The notes: generated by a model from the sequence alone, not told the origin. DNA of 64,000 bases from Flavobacterium yafengii (GCF_030010375.1 NZ_JASCRY010000006.1:62001-126000), one strand, 5' to 3'. Shown: positions 42,378-52,698, counted from the stretch's first letter. Program-made: numbers and translations.

Positions 42378-43100
42378 CTAAACTGGCTCGTAACCAATTA
42401 TTTTCCATTCTTTTTTTGACAAATCAATATAGTAGTAATTCACCACATCTTTCTTATCAAATTCGCCATTTTTATTAGTATCCTCAACGGTTCTATAGTA
42501 CAAACGATTATTCGACCCTATCAATTTCCAATCGATTAATTCCTGAAAATCAGAAGATATTTTAGTGAATTTCTCACCGCTGATTTCGCTTAAATACAAG
42601 GCTTTAATATCACTTGTGTCTAATTTTCCGTCTTTATTCGTATCCATGTCGACCATAGTGTACACCATAATTTGGTTATTGGTTTTATCAGCAACCGACT
42701 TTAAATACGTAGCTGTTTGAATCAAAACAGGTTTTTCTGTCAATTTTCTGATGGAATCCGAATCTACTTTTTGAAATTTTAAATTCTGTAAAAAACCGGT
42801 GATTTCAAATTCTCCATAGTTCGATATTGTAAAACTCAAATCGTTAACGCTGGAAGAACCATATCTCGATTTTATCCCTTTCTCACGAATACTTAAATCC
42901 GCAACAGGATGAATCAAATAATCCGTTCCTTCCATTTGAAGTGGCAAATCGGCAATTTGTATTTGAGTAGAATCAGCTTTGGCCAGTTCTTTTGCTCTAT
43001 TTGTTCCATCGTACGTAACTTTTGGTTTTTCAATCTCCTCTTTACAACTGGTTAAAAGCAAAATTGCGATTCCTAATATTGTGATATGTAGTTTTTTCAT
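42378..43100 (-). CDS. Lipoprotein with two EF-hand-like loops
   Basis: A 240-residue lipoprotein. The N-terminus MKKLHITILGIAILLLTSC is a lipoprotein signal with the lipobox Cys at residue 19. Two calcium-loop-like segments are visible, DTNKDGKLDTSDI (about 154-166) and DTNKNGEFDKKDV (about 208-220). The protein is probably anchored on the periplasmic side. Family unknown. A calcium-binding role is inference from the Dx[DN]xDG-like spacing alone. Confidence 0.72.
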   Translation of the reverse strand: MKKLHITILGIAILLLTSCKEEIEKPKVTYDGTNRAKELAKADSTQIQIADLPLQMEGTDYLIHPVADLSIREKGIKSRYGSSSVNDLSFTISNYGEFEITGFLQNLKFQKVDSDSIRKLTEKPVLIQTATYLKSVADKTNNQIMVYTMVDMDTNKDGKLDTSDIKALYLSEISGEKFTKISSDFQELIDWKLIGSNNRLYYRTVEDTNKNGEFDKKDVVNYYYIDLSKKEWKIIGYEPV

Positions 43101-43209
43101 GTTGTTGTACTATTAAAATTCAAATGTAATCATTTTTAAAAATGGTAAGGCCATTCGATACTTGATTTAACGAATTAAAATTGGGTTAAACTTTACTCAT
43201 TCTTAACGG

Positions 43210-45681
43210 TTATAACTTTGCGGTCAATTTCACATTAAAAACTCTGGTGGTCATATAATTAGGAATTGCATATTGATTTTTAGAATACACATCCCGAACC
43301 CAAGTATTTGTAATGGCATTTTGATTGTCAAAAAGATTAAAAATCTCTAATCCTATCGCCAACTCTTTAAAGTCTTTAAACCAGCCCGTATTGTTCTCTT
43401 TTTTTGTAGTGTTATCTATAAAAACTTTGGAGAAACCTACATCCACACGGCGGTAATCATTCAATCGATTTTGGTATAAGTAAGGATCAGCATACGATGG
43501 CGAACCTCCCGGCAATCCAGTATTGTAAACTAAATTCAGATACAATTTTATACTTGGAATATTAGGCATATAATCTTGAAACAAAAGCCCAAATTTCAAT
43601 CGTTGATCCGTAGGTCTGGCAATATATCCTTTATCTTTACTGTTTTCTTCTGTTTTCAAATAACCAAAGCTAAACCAAGATTCTGTCCCGGGAACAAATT
43701 CCCCGTTCAAGCGAACATCTAATCCTTGCGCATAGGCTGTTGCATTATTATTGGCAGCGTAACGAATGCGAACATTGTCAATCGTGTACGTATTTACATC
43801 TGTCAGCGATTTATAATACAACTCCGAAACCAACTTGAAAGGGCGATCCCACATCTTAAAACTATAATCATTCCCAAAAACAAAATGAATAGATTGTTGC
43901 GCTTTGGTATTGGGTTGCACTATTCCATCCGCATCTCTCAACTCTCTGTAAAATGGTGGTTGATGGTACAATCCTCCTGAAAGTCTAAAAACCATATCTT
44001 TCTCCCAGGCTGGTTTTATGGCAAATTGAGCTCTGGGACTAAAAGTAATTTGAGATTTTCCTATAATAGTATTACCAATAACTTCCCAATTGTGCATTCG
44101 TATTCCAGCATTATACCAAACTTTACTTGAACCAATATTCGATTTCAAACTCCATTGACCATAACCCGAAAATCTATTGATGGAGTTAAAATTTGTCGCT
44201 CGGATATTTTGATACGGAACAAGTGGCCCTGTGTAAGGCGAATACGGTTGATCATTTTTAGGTAAATCAATAATTGGTGGATTCAAAGAGAAACCAGCCG
44301 AATCAATTACCTCCCACTCTATTATTCTGTCACGAATGGATTCTAGTGTATATTTTATTCCCCATTCAAATTGATTTTCTTTCCAATCATGAAATCCTTT
44401 TATCTCTGTATTAACAATCAGCGCATCTAAATCATTTCTGGCATGACTCAGCTGCGAACCAATTCCTCTTGTAAAAGCAACTTCTCCAAAAGTTTCTGAT
44501 CCAATACTGGAATCCACTTCTCCTAAACGGTATTGTGCGAAAATATCAAAATATTCTTGTTCCAAAGTATGAAAAACAGAACCGATAAATTTCAAAGTGA
44601 AGTTATCCGAAACATTGAAAGTTGTTTTTAAAGCTCCAAAATACGTATCGTATTTATCCTTTTCCTGACCTTCATAAAAAACAGTAAGTGCCATAGGATT
44701 ATCTATGGTTCCAAAATTAGTCTGTCTCGTCAATGGCTGGTATTGGTATTTATTTTGAGAAATATTCCCAAGAAAACTCCATTGCCATTTGGCCGAAGCT
44801 TGATAATTTATATTGGTTTGAATATCCGCAAAGGATGGCGTAAAATTCGTTTGAGTTTCTTGACTTTTTACCAAAAGACTGTTGTTACGATATCGAACTC
44901 CCGTAACCGCAGACCATTTTTTATTCTTGGAAACTGCATCAACAGAAAGGCTTCCGCCAAGAAAACTAGCTTCAAGGCTTGCGCCAAATTTAACCGGTTT
45001 TCTATACGTAATATCTAAAACTGAGGATAATTTATCTCCAAACTTCGCTTGAAAACCTCCCGCCGAGAAATCAACATTTTGTACCAAATCCGTATTGGTA
45101 AAACTTAACCCTTCTTGTTGTCCCGAACGAATCAAGAACGGACGATAGACTTCAATTTCATTTACATAAACCAAATTTTCGTCATAATTCCCACCACGCA
45201 CGGCGTATTGCGTACTCAATTCGTTATTAGAATTTACTCCGGGTAAGGTTTTTAAAATATTTTCGATACCTGCATTTGCTCCGGGAATCTTTCTGATGAC
45301 GTCAGGCTCAATTGTAGAAATCCCTTGAATTAACTTTCTGTTATTAGATGTCACAATCACTTCACCCATTTGTTCTTCCTGATCACTCATCACTGGGTTG
45401 AACTCCTTTTGTTCATTGGAATCCAAAGAAAAAATTATCGTTATTTTTTTCAACGAAACATGCGTAAAAACAAGTGTTACTTTTTGGTTCGCAGGGACTT
45501 TTAGATCGTAAAAACCATTTTTATTGGATTGAGTGCCAATACTGGAATAAGAAACATTTACGTTATCTACCGGTTGATTGTTTTTGTCTAAAATAACTCC
45601 TTTTATTCTAGCCGTTTGGGCCAATAAAGGTAGGCTTATGAAGCAAAAAAAGAAAACAAAAATTAATTTATTAGTGCTCAA
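43210..45681 (-). CDS. TonB-dependent receptor with carboxypeptidase-like domain
   Basis: An 823-residue outer-membrane receptor. A signal peptide (residues 1-21) is followed by a carboxypeptidase-regulatory-like beta-sandwich (about 24-110; RIKGVILDKNNQPVDNVNVS), a plug domain (about 120-240; PGANAGIENILKTLPGVNS) and a beta-barrel. It imports a ligand with TonB energy; no SusD partner is beside it, so polysaccharide use is less likely. The M23 peptidase gene ends 12 bases upstream on the same strand, so both are co-transcribed. Confidence 0.93.
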   Translation of the reverse strand: MSTNKLIFVFFFCFISLPLLAQTARIKGVILDKNNQPVDNVNVSYSSIGTQSNKNGFYDLKVPANQKVTLVFTHVSLKKITIIFSLDSNEQKEFNPVMSDQEEQMGEVIVTSNNRKLIQGISTIEPDVIRKIPGANAGIENILKTLPGVNSNNELSTQYAVRGGNYDENLVYVNEIEVYRPFLIRSGQQEGLSFTNTDLVQNVDFSAGGFQAKFGDKLSSVLDITYRKPVKFGASLEASFLGGSLSVDAVSKNKKWSAVTGVRYRNNSLLVKSQETQTNFTPSFADIQTNINYQASAKWQWSFLGNISQNKYQYQPLTRQTNFGTIDNPMALTVFYEGQEKDKYDTYFGALKTTFNVSDNFTLKFIGSVFHTLEQEYFDIFAQYRLGEVDSSIGSETFGEVAFTRGIGSQLSHARNDLDALIVNTEIKGFHDWKENQFEWGIKYTLESIRDRIIEWEVIDSAGFSLNPPIIDLPKNDQPYSPYTGPLVPYQNIRATNFNSINRFSGYGQWSLKSNIGSSKVWYNAGIRMHNWEVIGNTIIGKSQITFSPRAQFAIKPAWEKDMVFRLSGGLYHQPPFYRELRDADGIVQPNTKAQQSIHFVFGNDYSFKMWDRPFKLVSELYYKSLTDVNTYTIDNVRIRYAANNNATAYAQGLDVRLNGEFVPGTESWFSFGYLKTEENSKDKGYIARPTDQRLKFGLLFQDYMPNIPSIKLYLNLVYNTGLPGGSPSYADPYLYQNRLNDYRRVDVGFSKVFIDNTTKKENNTGWFKDFKELAIGLEIFNLFDNQNAITNTWVRDVYSKNQYAIPNYMTTRVFNVKLTAKL

Positions 45682-45693
45682 ATGATTTGGTTT

Positions 45694-47391
45694 TTATTTT
45701 TTTTGGCTTCTAAAAAAACGAGTTTCAAAGGTAGTTGAATTTCCTACATTATCAATCACCACAACTTTTAAATCATTGGCGCCTTCAGCTACAATTCCAT
45801 CACTGAAATAATGGATTAGTTTTCTAGTTTTATTATCATATTCGAATAATACCCATTTTCCGTTTAAATAGCCATTGTATGATTTTATACCTGACACGTC
45901 ATCGTAGATGGAAAGCTTAATTGTTTTTTGCTCGCTGATCCATTTTCCTTCTACGGGAACGGTCATGCTTATTTTTGGTGCAATAGTATCTGCTACCAAA
46001 GCATATTTCCCTAAAATTTTAACCTTTGTATTGAACACACTGTCCTTTCTATAGGTTGGATTGTAATTTACTTTTTTTCCTTCTATTCTGCCAATGAACA
46101 TTTTTTCTCTTTGCGCTTCAGTCGATTTTGTGTCTTCAATTGAAACCGTAAAATTAGTATGAGCCGGAACAGTATCGTCGTGTAAAAACAACGTGTCATT
46201 TTTTACATCAAAATTCAAATCAAAATCTTCGTAAAAAGTTCCTGCAGGAAAGAAAACCGACATGTTTGCTAAAGCAAAATTGCTGTCTTTATTGGCTTTT
46301 ACAAAATAGTTTGATTGCACTGGCTCCGGGCTGATAGTAGTAGACAATAAATCATATTGAACAGGAATGGCTATTGTTTTTTTATTTCCAAAGAAATCAG
46401 AAACTTCAATGCGATACAGCGATGCTAAATTTGGAGTTACTTGTAAAACTCCTTTATTTTCATCGGCTTGGATAATGCTCAAGTTATATGGGTTTTTCAT
46501 GAATAATTTCTGAACTCGTTGTTGCATTTTCTTATATCTCGAATAATCGATTAGCGCATTGATATAACGCATGTCGTCAAATGAATAGGTATTGAATTCA
46601 TACCCGAAGTTTTGTTTCCCATTATAAAAAGACTGCACTTTATACACTCCGTTATTATTAAACGAAACATCGTCGCTGTCATAAGCAGAAATGCCAAAAC
46701 CTATAGTACCATTTGCCACCACTTTATCTGAAAGATAGGTACCGTCTTTTTGTAATGAAACATTCAGTAATAAAGGTCGTTTCGAATGATTGACTGTAGT
46801 TTTCGAATCCAAAGGATACACATAAACTCCGGAAACAGTTGGTTTCTTAGTATCTTTTAAAAATTTATTGAATCCAAAAAGCATCGGATTGATTATGAAT
46901 TCTGAATTAGAATCTCGAAATTCAAAATGCAAATGCGGTCCTTCTGAAGCTCCTGTATTTCCAGAAAAAGCAATAACTTCTCCTTTTTTTACTATCATTT
47001 CATCGGGCTTAAAAAACATTTCAATTTCAAATGATTGTTCTTTGTAATGCGTTTTCTTGATGTAGTTTTCTATTTCACCATTAGCCATTTTTAAATGTCC
47101 ATAAACTGATGTATAACCATTAGGATGGTTGATGTAAATTGTTTTTCCGTTTCCAAAAGTAGATATCTTTATTCTTGACACATAACCATCGGCCACTGCA
47201 TATACTTTCAATCCTTCTTTTTGTTGCGTTCTTAAATCAAAACCTGCATGAAAATGATTGGGTCTCAATTCTCCAAAATTCCCGGACAATTGCATCGGAA
47301 TATCTAATGGTGAACTAAAATAATCTTTTGGATAGTCAACTTGTGCAAAAACAGCAGTGCAAAAAAATAAAAAAAATACAGAAAATCTCAT
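45694..47391 (-). CDS. M23 family metallopeptidase
   Basis: A 565-residue exported peptidase. Signal peptide MRFSVFFLFFCTAVFAQ. The LytM/M23 domain (about 40-155) has the zinc-binding HAGFDLRT and HLHFEF motifs with ADGYVSRI and GYTSVYGHLK between. The remaining 400 residues are beta-rich, with an Ig-like segment near the end (VPVEGKWISEQKTIKLSI). It should cut peptidoglycan cross-links or secreted proteins in the periplasm or at the surface. The TonB receptor starts 12 bases further down. Confidence 0.9.
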   Translation of the reverse strand: MRFSVFFLFFCTAVFAQVDYPKDYFSSPLDIPMQLSGNFGELRPNHFHAGFDLRTQQKEGLKVYAVADGYVSRIKISTFGNGKTIYINHPNGYTSVYGHLKMANGEIENYIKKTHYKEQSFEIEMFFKPDEMIVKKGEVIAFSGNTGASEGPHLHFEFRDSNSEFIINPMLFGFNKFLKDTKKPTVSGVYVYPLDSKTTVNHSKRPLLLNVSLQKDGTYLSDKVVANGTIGFGISAYDSDDVSFNNNGVYKVQSFYNGKQNFGYEFNTYSFDDMRYINALIDYSRYKKMQQRVQKLFMKNPYNLSIIQADENKGVLQVTPNLASLYRIEVSDFFGNKKTIAIPVQYDLLSTTISPEPVQSNYFVKANKDSNFALANMSVFFPAGTFYEDFDLNFDVKNDTLFLHDDTVPAHTNFTVSIEDTKSTEAQREKMFIGRIEGKKVNYNPTYRKDSVFNTKVKILGKYALVADTIAPKISMTVPVEGKWISEQKTIKLSIYDDVSGIKSYNGYLNGKWVLFEYDNKTRKLIHYFSDGIVAEGANDLKVVVIDNVGNSTTFETRFFRSQKK

Positions 47392-47507
47392 CGTTTACAT
47401 TTTTGCTAAGATAAAAAAAGTATTCAAAACAGCACTAAAAAAAACAGTCCGTAACCATTTGTTTAACTGATATTTAATTAATTTAATGCAAAAAAAATAA
47501 TAAAATA

Positions 47508-47537
47508 TTGCAAAATTAAAAAGGAATACTAACTTTG
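47508..47537 (+). promoter_or_regulatory. Promoter of the zapB-like / zapA operon
   Basis: TTG at 47508-47510, exactly 19 bases, then TAACTTTG at 47530-47537. The spacing and both boxes match the Bacteroidota consensus. It lies 28 bases before the ATG at 47566. Confidence 0.8.
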
Positions 47538-47565
47538 TATGATTATGTAATGAATAAGATATATA

Positions 47566-47856
47566 ATGAGTGCAATTGCAGAAATTATTGATACTCTTGA
47601 AAATAAGATTGAAAAACTTTTCACTAAAATGAAAGGTTTGGAGAAAAATAATCAAGATTTGAAAAACGAATTAACAAAAACTGCATCCATAATACAAACT
47701 CAGTCACAAGAGATTGAAGCGCTAAAAACGCAGTATGAAACACTCAAAGTAGCAAATACATTACTAGGCAGTGACGATAATAAAAGAGATACGAAGCTTA
47801 AAATAAATTCATTAATTCGCGAAATTGATTACTGTATAGCACAGCTATCAGATTAA
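47566..47856 (+). CDS. ZapB-like coiled-coil protein
   Basis: A 96-residue, almost entirely coiled-coil protein (ENKIEKLFTKMKGLEKNNQ and ETLKVANTLLG in heptads). The gene sits 8 bases before zapA, which suggests a partner in Z-ring organisation, as ZapB is in E. coli. Sequence similarity alone is weak because coiled coils are alike. The gene has a strong promoter and is conserved in position in relatives by my recollection. Confidence 0.75.
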   Translation: MSAIAEIIDTLENKIEKLFTKMKGLEKNNQDLKNELTKTASIIQTQSQEIEALKTQYETLKVANTLLGSDDNKRDTKLKINSLIREIDYCIAQLSD

Positions 47857-47864
47857 TAAAAGAT

Positions 47865-48158
47865 ATGGACGAAAAGCTTAAAATTAAAATATCAATCGCA
47901 GACAGAGTCTACCCGTTAACGGTTGATTTCTCGCAGGAAGAAGGCCTAAGAAGCGCTTCTAAAAAAATTGATAAGATGATCAAGCAATTTGAAGAAAATT
48001 ATGCTGTTCGTGACAAGCAAGATGTATTGGCAATGTGTGCTTTACAATTTGCCTCACAAACGGAACAAAAACAAATTGATAATGCCATAGATGGAGAAGC
48101 AACCATCGAAAGAATTAAAAAAATCAATGCGATTTTAGATCAATATCTCGACAAATAA
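47865..48158 (+). CDS. zapA: Cell division protein ZapA
   Basis: A 97-residue ZapA: KIKISIADRVYPLTVDFSQE at the N-terminus, then the coiled-coil RSASKKIDKMIKQFEE and ALQFASQTEQKQID. ZapA cross-links FtsZ filaments at mid-cell. The gene follows the ZapB-like gene by 8 bases and precedes the 6S-like RNA and rny, a combination that fits the order seen for 6S RNA next to zapA in many bacteria. Confidence 0.92.
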   Translation: MDEKLKIKISIADRVYPLTVDFSQEEGLRSASKKIDKMIKQFEENYAVRDKQDVLAMCALQFASQTEQKQIDNAIDGEATIERIKKINAILDQYLDK

Positions 48159-48184
48159 ACGTTCTTTACAAAAACTAAGATACT

Positions 48185-48346
48185 GCCTACATTAGTTCAT
48201 ATTTGGTAAACTCAACACTAACAATTTAGAATGAGCAAATCATCGTTACTATAGCAAGCCGTTTAAGTACGGAAGCTTGAACAACGAGTTAGCTCAAAAC
48301 TTGTCTTTCCGAGTTTATACAAGCAACCTAATGTAGGCTTTTTTTT
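48185..48346 (+). ncRNA. ssrS: 6S-Flavo-like RNA
   Basis: A noncoding stretch of about 160 bases between zapA and rny. Its ends form a perfect 11-bp closing stem (GCCTACATTAG at 48185-48195, CTAATGTAGGC at 48328-48338), followed by a T-run. A second stem pairs GTAAACTC with GAGTTTATAC. A large open middle and an apical hairpin (CAAGCCGT...ACGGAAGCTTG) follow. This is the 6S RNA design, which mimics an open promoter and binds RNA polymerase. The genome position matches the 6S-Flavo family. The exact start of the RNA is estimated. Confidence 0.82.
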
Positions 48347-48365
48347 TATATAAATTTTAACAAAC

Positions 48366-49928
48366 ATGGACATATTAACGATTATTATTTCAGGAATTAT
48401 AGGTATTGCGGGAGGTTTTGGTATCGCCAAATTGATAGAAAAAAGCAATATTTCCAACTTAATTAAAAATGCAAAAAAAGAAGCATCATCCATTTTGAAA
48501 GATGCTAATCTGGAAGCTGAAAACATAAAAAAAGATAAAATTCTTCAAGCAAAAGAGAAATTTATTGAATTAAAGTCAGAACACGAACAAGTTATTTTAT
48601 CCCGTGATAAAAAAGTTGCCGAAATAGAAAAAAGAGTTCGTGATAAAGAATCTCAAATTTCTAATGAATTATCAAAAGCTAAAAAAGTAAATGATGATTT
48701 TGAATCTAAAACTTTAGAATACACCACTAAAATTGAAAATCTAGATAAAAAACAAGCTGAAGTTGACAAACTACATAAAAGTCAATTGCAACAGTTAGAA
48801 GTTATCTCTGGTTTATCTGCTGAAGAAGCTAAAGATCAATTAGTAGAAGGACTGAAAGCGGAAGCAAAAAGCAAAGCAATGTCTCATATTCAAGACACTA
48901 TTGAAGAGGCAAAATTGACAGCACAGCAAGAAGCTAAAAAAATCATCATCAATACCATTCAAAGAGTTGGTACAGAAGAAGCAGTAGAAAACTGTGTTTC
49001 TGTATTTAATATTGAATCTGACGACGTAAAAGGTAGAATCATTGGCCGTGAAGGTAGAAATATCCGTGCGCTGGAAGCTGCAACTGGAGTAGAAATCATT
49101 GTAGATGATACACCGGAAGCTATTATCCTTTCTTGTTTTGATCCTGTACGTAGAGAAATTGCGCGTTTGGCACTACATAAATTGGTAACTGACGGAAGAA
49201 TTCACCCGGCTCGTATTGAAGAAGTAGTTGCAAAAACTGCTAAACAAATTGACGATGAAATTATAGAAGTTGGTAAACGTACCGTTATTGATTTAGGAAT
49301 TCACGGATTACACCCTGAATTGATTAAAGTGGTAGGACGTATGAAATACCGTTCATCTTACGGACAGAATTTATTGCAACACTCCCGTGAAGTTTCTAAA
49401 CTTTGTGGAATTATGGCTGCAGAACTTGGCCTAAACGTAAAACTGGCTAAAAGAGCTGGTTTATTACACGATATTGGTAAAGTACCAGATGCTGAAAGTG
49501 ATTTACCACACGCATTATTAGGAATGCAATGGGCCGAGAAATATGGTGAAAAAGAAGAGGTTTGTAACGCTATTGGAGCACACCACGATGAGATAGAGAT
49601 GAAATCATTATTATCGCCAATTATTCAGGTTTGTGATGCTATATCAGGAGCACGACCAGGAGCAAGAAGACAAGTATTGGATTCTTACATTCAACGTCTA
49701 AAAGATCTTGAAGAAGTAGCGTACGGGTTCAGCGGTGTGAAAAACGCTTATGCCATTCAAGCCGGTAGAGAACTTCGTGTAATTGTGGAAAGCGAAAAAG
49801 TTTCTGATGAAAATGCGGCTAACTTATCTTTTGATATCTCACAAAAAATCCAAACGGAGATGACCTATCCAGGACAAGTTAAAGTAACTGTAATTCGTGA
49901 AACAAGAGCAGTAAATATTGCTAAATAA
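48366..49928 (+). CDS. rny: Ribonuclease Y
   Basis: A 520-residue membrane-anchored endoribonuclease that starts mRNA decay. N-terminal membrane helix (about 4-22), long coiled coil (about 28-190), KH domain (about 210-270; [20 protein letters not shown]) and HD domain with His/Asp in [11 protein letters not shown] and [11 protein letters not shown]. The zapA/6S RNA/rny order is maintained. It is preceded by only 27 bases after the closing stem of the 6S-like RNA, so it may be partly co-transcribed. Confidence 0.95.
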   Translation: MDILTIIISGIIGIAGGFGIAKLIEKSNISNLIKNAKKEASSILKDANLEAENIKKDKILQAKEKFIELKSEHEQVILSRDKKVAEIEKRVRDKESQISNELSKAKKVNDDFESKTLEYTTKIENLDKKQAEVDKLHKSQLQQLEVISGLSAEEAKDQLVEGLKAEAKSKAMSHIQDTIEEAKLTAQQEAKKIIINTIQRVGTEEAVENCVSVFNIESDDVKGRIIGREGRNIRALEAATGVEIIVDDTPEAIILSCFDPVRREIARLALHKLVTDGRIHPARIEEVVAKTAKQIDDEIIEVGKRTVIDLGIHGLHPELIKVVGRMKYRSSYGQNLLQHSREVSKLCGIMAAELGLNVKLAKRAGLLHDIGKVPDAESDLPHALLGMQWAEKYGEKEEVCNAIGAHHDEIEMKSLLSPIIQVCDAISGARPGARRQVLDSYIQRLKDLEEVAYGFSGVKNAYAIQAGRELRVIVESEKVSDENAANLSFDISQKIQTEMTYPGQVKVTVIRETRAVNIAK

Positions 49929-49947
49929 TTTATTTGATTTTACATAT

Positions 49948-49980
49948 AAAAAAACTTCTCATCGCTGAGAAGTTTTTTTT
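49948..49980. terminator. Hairpin terminator after rny
   Basis: AAAAAAACTTCTCA, loop TCGC, TGAGAAGTTTTTTT: a 14-bp perfect stem 20 bases past the stop; it can also terminate from the opposite side. Confidence 0.9.
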
Positions 49981-50038
49981 TGCCTTATAATACGAATCGC
50001 TTTAAAAGATACTTTGCTTATGTATCGAAACCCGTTAA

Positions 50039-51565
50039 TTAATCATTTAAACTATCGTTGAAGATGATTTTAAAAGTAGTTCCTACTCCTACTTCACTTT
50101 CGACCGAGACAGTTCCTTTCATCGATTCTATTTGATTCTTTGTAATGTGCAATCCTAGTCCTCTGGCTTCTTCATGCTTATGAAACGTTTTATACATCCC
50201 AAAAAGAGAATCTCCATATTTCTTCAAATCGATGCCTAATCCGTTATCAGAAATCGACAACGTTTTTTTCCCATTTTCCAATGAGAAAGAATATTTTATC
50301 TCAACAGGCTTGTTAGGATTTGAATATTTTATGGCATTTGTTGTAAAATTCAACAAAACACTTTCTAAGTATGCTGGATTAAAATCGACAAAAACACCAT
50401 CAGGAATCTCTTTTATAATGGTAACTTGATTTTGATTTTTTAAATTCTTGATCAAGTCCAAAGTCTTATTCAAATATAAATTCAAGTTCAATGATTTAAT
50501 TGGAATGTTCGAATTACTTTGTATTAGCACCAATTGGGTCAAATTTGCTATTGTCTCGTTTAAATCATTCGAAACAGTGCGCAAATGAGCCAACATTTCT
50601 TTGTTACTCTCTAAATCTTCATCGGCATCTATAATGTCTAAAAGTGACTTAATATTACCGGCTTGCGTATTTAGATTATGCGATACAATATGTGAAAAAT
50701 TCAATAGTCGGCTATTTTGCTGGCTATACAATTCCATTGTTTTTATTAACTCCAGTTCTTTTTCTTTTTGCGAAGAAATATCAGTATGCGTTCCTATAAC
50801 ACGCAATGGCTTTCCATCTGCATCACGCTCAATTACTTTTCCTCTATCTAAAATCCATTTGTATTTTCCGCTTGACGTTAAAACGCGGTGGTAATTTTCA
50901 TAAAAAGGTATTTTATTTTCAAAATGCTCATGAATTTCAGAATAATATTTTTTTAAATCATCAGGATGCACAATTTCGTCCCAACGTTCCGGATTATCAA
51001 AAATATCCAAAGACTCCTGCTCTAGGATTTTCATCGATTGTGAAGAATAGAAAACTTTGTTGGTGGTTAAATCCCAATCCCATACTCCTGCTGTTGAAGC
51101 TTCAAGAGCAAATTTAAAACGTTCTTCAGAAATTTTAAGTTTAATTTCCTGTTCTTTTAAGTCAGTCACATCCGAAACTCTTCCATAAAAAGCAATATTC
51201 CCATCAGGATATAATTCTGGTTTTGATGAAACTTTGAGCCATCGCAATCCCTTTTCAGGCAATAAAACCCGAAACTCAAAATCCCATCTGATAATGTTTC
51301 GTTTTGCATTTACCAATGACTGAAAAAACGACAATCGATCCGCTTCAAATATCCTGTCATAGACAAGAAATTTGTCACTGTCAACAAAATGATTTGAAGA
51401 CAACTCAAAAAAATCGTTTACCGATTTACTCACTAAAGGAAATAAATAGGTATTGTCAGGAGCAATCACAAATTCAAAAATTAAATCTGGAATCTCATTA
51501 AATAATTTACTGTAAAAATCATTTACCTCCTGGCAATTTTCGTTTTGGGGAAAATCAAAAACCAT
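50039..51565 (-). CDS. PAS-domain sensor histidine kinase
   Basis: A 508-residue soluble sensor kinase without membrane segments. Two PAS domains (about 15-145 and 150-275; the second has FKFALEASTAGVWDWDLTTN and ends DISSQKEKELEL). The dimerisation segment has the phosphate-accepting His in FSHIVSHNLNTQAGNI (about residue 295). The ATPase domain has NFTTNAIKYSN (N box), ISDNGLGIDL (G1) and EARGLGLHITK (G2). A response regulator is not adjacent, so the partner and signal are unknown. Confidence 0.9.
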   Translation of the reverse strand: MVFDFPQNENCQEVNDFYSKLFNEIPDLIFEFVIAPDNTYLFPLVSKSVNDFFELSSNHFVDSDKFLVYDRIFEADRLSFFQSLVNAKRNIIRWDFEFRVLLPEKGLRWLKVSSKPELYPDGNIAFYGRVSDVTDLKEQEIKLKISEERFKFALEASTAGVWDWDLTTNKVFYSSQSMKILEQESLDIFDNPERWDEIVHPDDLKKYYSEIHEHFENKIPFYENYHRVLTSSGKYKWILDRGKVIERDADGKPLRVIGTHTDISSQKEKELELIKTMELYSQQNSRLLNFSHIVSHNLNTQAGNIKSLLDIIDADEDLESNKEMLAHLRTVSNDLNETIANLTQLVLIQSNSNIPIKSLNLNLYLNKTLDLIKNLKNQNQVTIIKEIPDGVFVDFNPAYLESVLLNFTTNAIKYSNPNKPVEIKYSFSLENGKKTLSISDNGLGIDLKKYGDSLFGMYKTFHKHEEARGLGLHITKNQIESMKGTVSVESEVGVGTTFKIIFNDSLND

Positions 51566-51746
51566 ATTACTTTTTATAAGATTTTAGTACAACACAATTT
51601 AGATTATATTTTTTATTAAACAACCAAATTAACAATAAAATCGCACCAATTTAATAAGATGTTAAGTTGAATATTTATAAAGTTTATTTTAGGTTAAATC
51701 CGTAAACTTTTTCTTTCTTAAACAATTTTAAATTACAAACAAAATG

Positions 51747-52643
51747 TTATTTTCTGGGGTGGAAGGAATTTAGAACTTCCGTCAGAAATTTTCTGTCAAG
51801 ATGCACATATATTTCTGTTGTTGTTATCGATTCATGGCCAAGCATCAACTGTATAGAGCGCAAATCAGCTCCATTTTCTAAAAGATGAGTTGCAAAAGAG
51901 TGTCTTAAAGTATGCGGACTTATCGTTTTATTCAAATCTATTTTGATTGCTAAACTTTTAATTATTGTAAAAATCATAGCCCTGGTCAGTTGCTTTCCTC
52001 TTCTATTTAAAAAGAGCGTGTCCTCAAAACCTTTTTGGATAGTAATGTGCGTTCTAATAGTATTCCTATAAATTTGAATGTATTTCTGCGTCAAATCACC
52101 TATTGGAACAAAACGCTGTTTGTTTCCTTTACCCGTTATTTTAATAAAACCTTCCTCAAAGAATAAGTCGGAAATTTTCAAAGAAACTAATTCTGAAACC
52201 CGCAATCCACAGCCATATAGTGTTTCGAGCATAGCTCTATTACGTTCGCCTTCGTTAGTCGTTAAGTCTATTGCAAAAATAAGACTGTCAATCTCTTCCA
52301 CCGATAAAGTATCCGGAAGTTTCCTGCCCGTTTTAGGAGTTTCAATAAGTTCTAATGGATTGTCTGCCCTATAATCTTCAAATATCAAATAACTAAAAAA
52401 ACTTTTAAGACCTGATATGATTCTGGCTTGTGAACGCGGATTAACCTCTTTAGCCACACTATAAATAAATTGCTGCACCGTTTCTTCTCCAATTTTTATT
52501 GGTGAAACAACAATTTTATTTTTAGTCAAAAAAAGACACAACCGTTCAATATCAAAGGAATAATTATCTATAGTATTCTTAGACAAACCGCGTTCGATTT
52601 TTAAGTATGATTGATAGCTTTTTATGCAGGAAATCCAGTTCAT
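51747..52643 (-). CDS. xerD: Tyrosine recombinase XerD
   Basis: A 298-residue site-specific tyrosine recombinase for resolving chromosome dimers. The catalytic residues are Arg148 (GCGLRVSEL), Lys172 (ITGKGNKQR), His244 and Arg247 (SPHTLRHSFATHLL), His270 (LMLGHESI) and nucleophile Tyr279. The length equals typical XerD when started at the ATG at 52643; an ATG 39 bases upstream would add residues absent from the family. It ends before the histidine kinase gene. Confidence 0.93.
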   Translation of the reverse strand: MNWISCIKSYQSYLKIERGLSKNTIDNYSFDIERLCLFLTKNKIVVSPIKIGEETVQQFIYSVAKEVNPRSQARIISGLKSFFSYLIFEDYRADNPLELIETPKTGRKLPDTLSVEEIDSLIFAIDLTTNEGERNRAMLETLYGCGLRVSELVSLKISDLFFEEGFIKITGKGNKQRFVPIGDLTQKYIQIYRNTIRTHITIQKGFEDTLFLNRRGKQLTRAMIFTIIKSLAIKIDLNKTISPHTLRHSFATHLLENGADLRSIQLMLGHESITTTEIYVHLDRKFLTEVLNSFHPRK

Positions 52644-52674
52644 AGTTACAAAGTAACGCTTTTTTGAGCATAAA

Positions 52675-52698
52675 AAAACCACTACAAAGAGTGGTTTT
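52675..52698 (-). terminator. Terminator after the outer-membrane barrel gene
   Basis: AACCACT, loop ACAAAG, AGTGGTT with A- and T-rich flanks. It lies 25 bases past the stop of the leftward gene ending at 52724 and before xerD. Confidence 0.65.

Noticed and set aside
52644..52682. Longer XerD start
   Set aside because: It would add 13 residues before the conserved N-terminus; the ATG at 52643 gives the typical 298-residue length.
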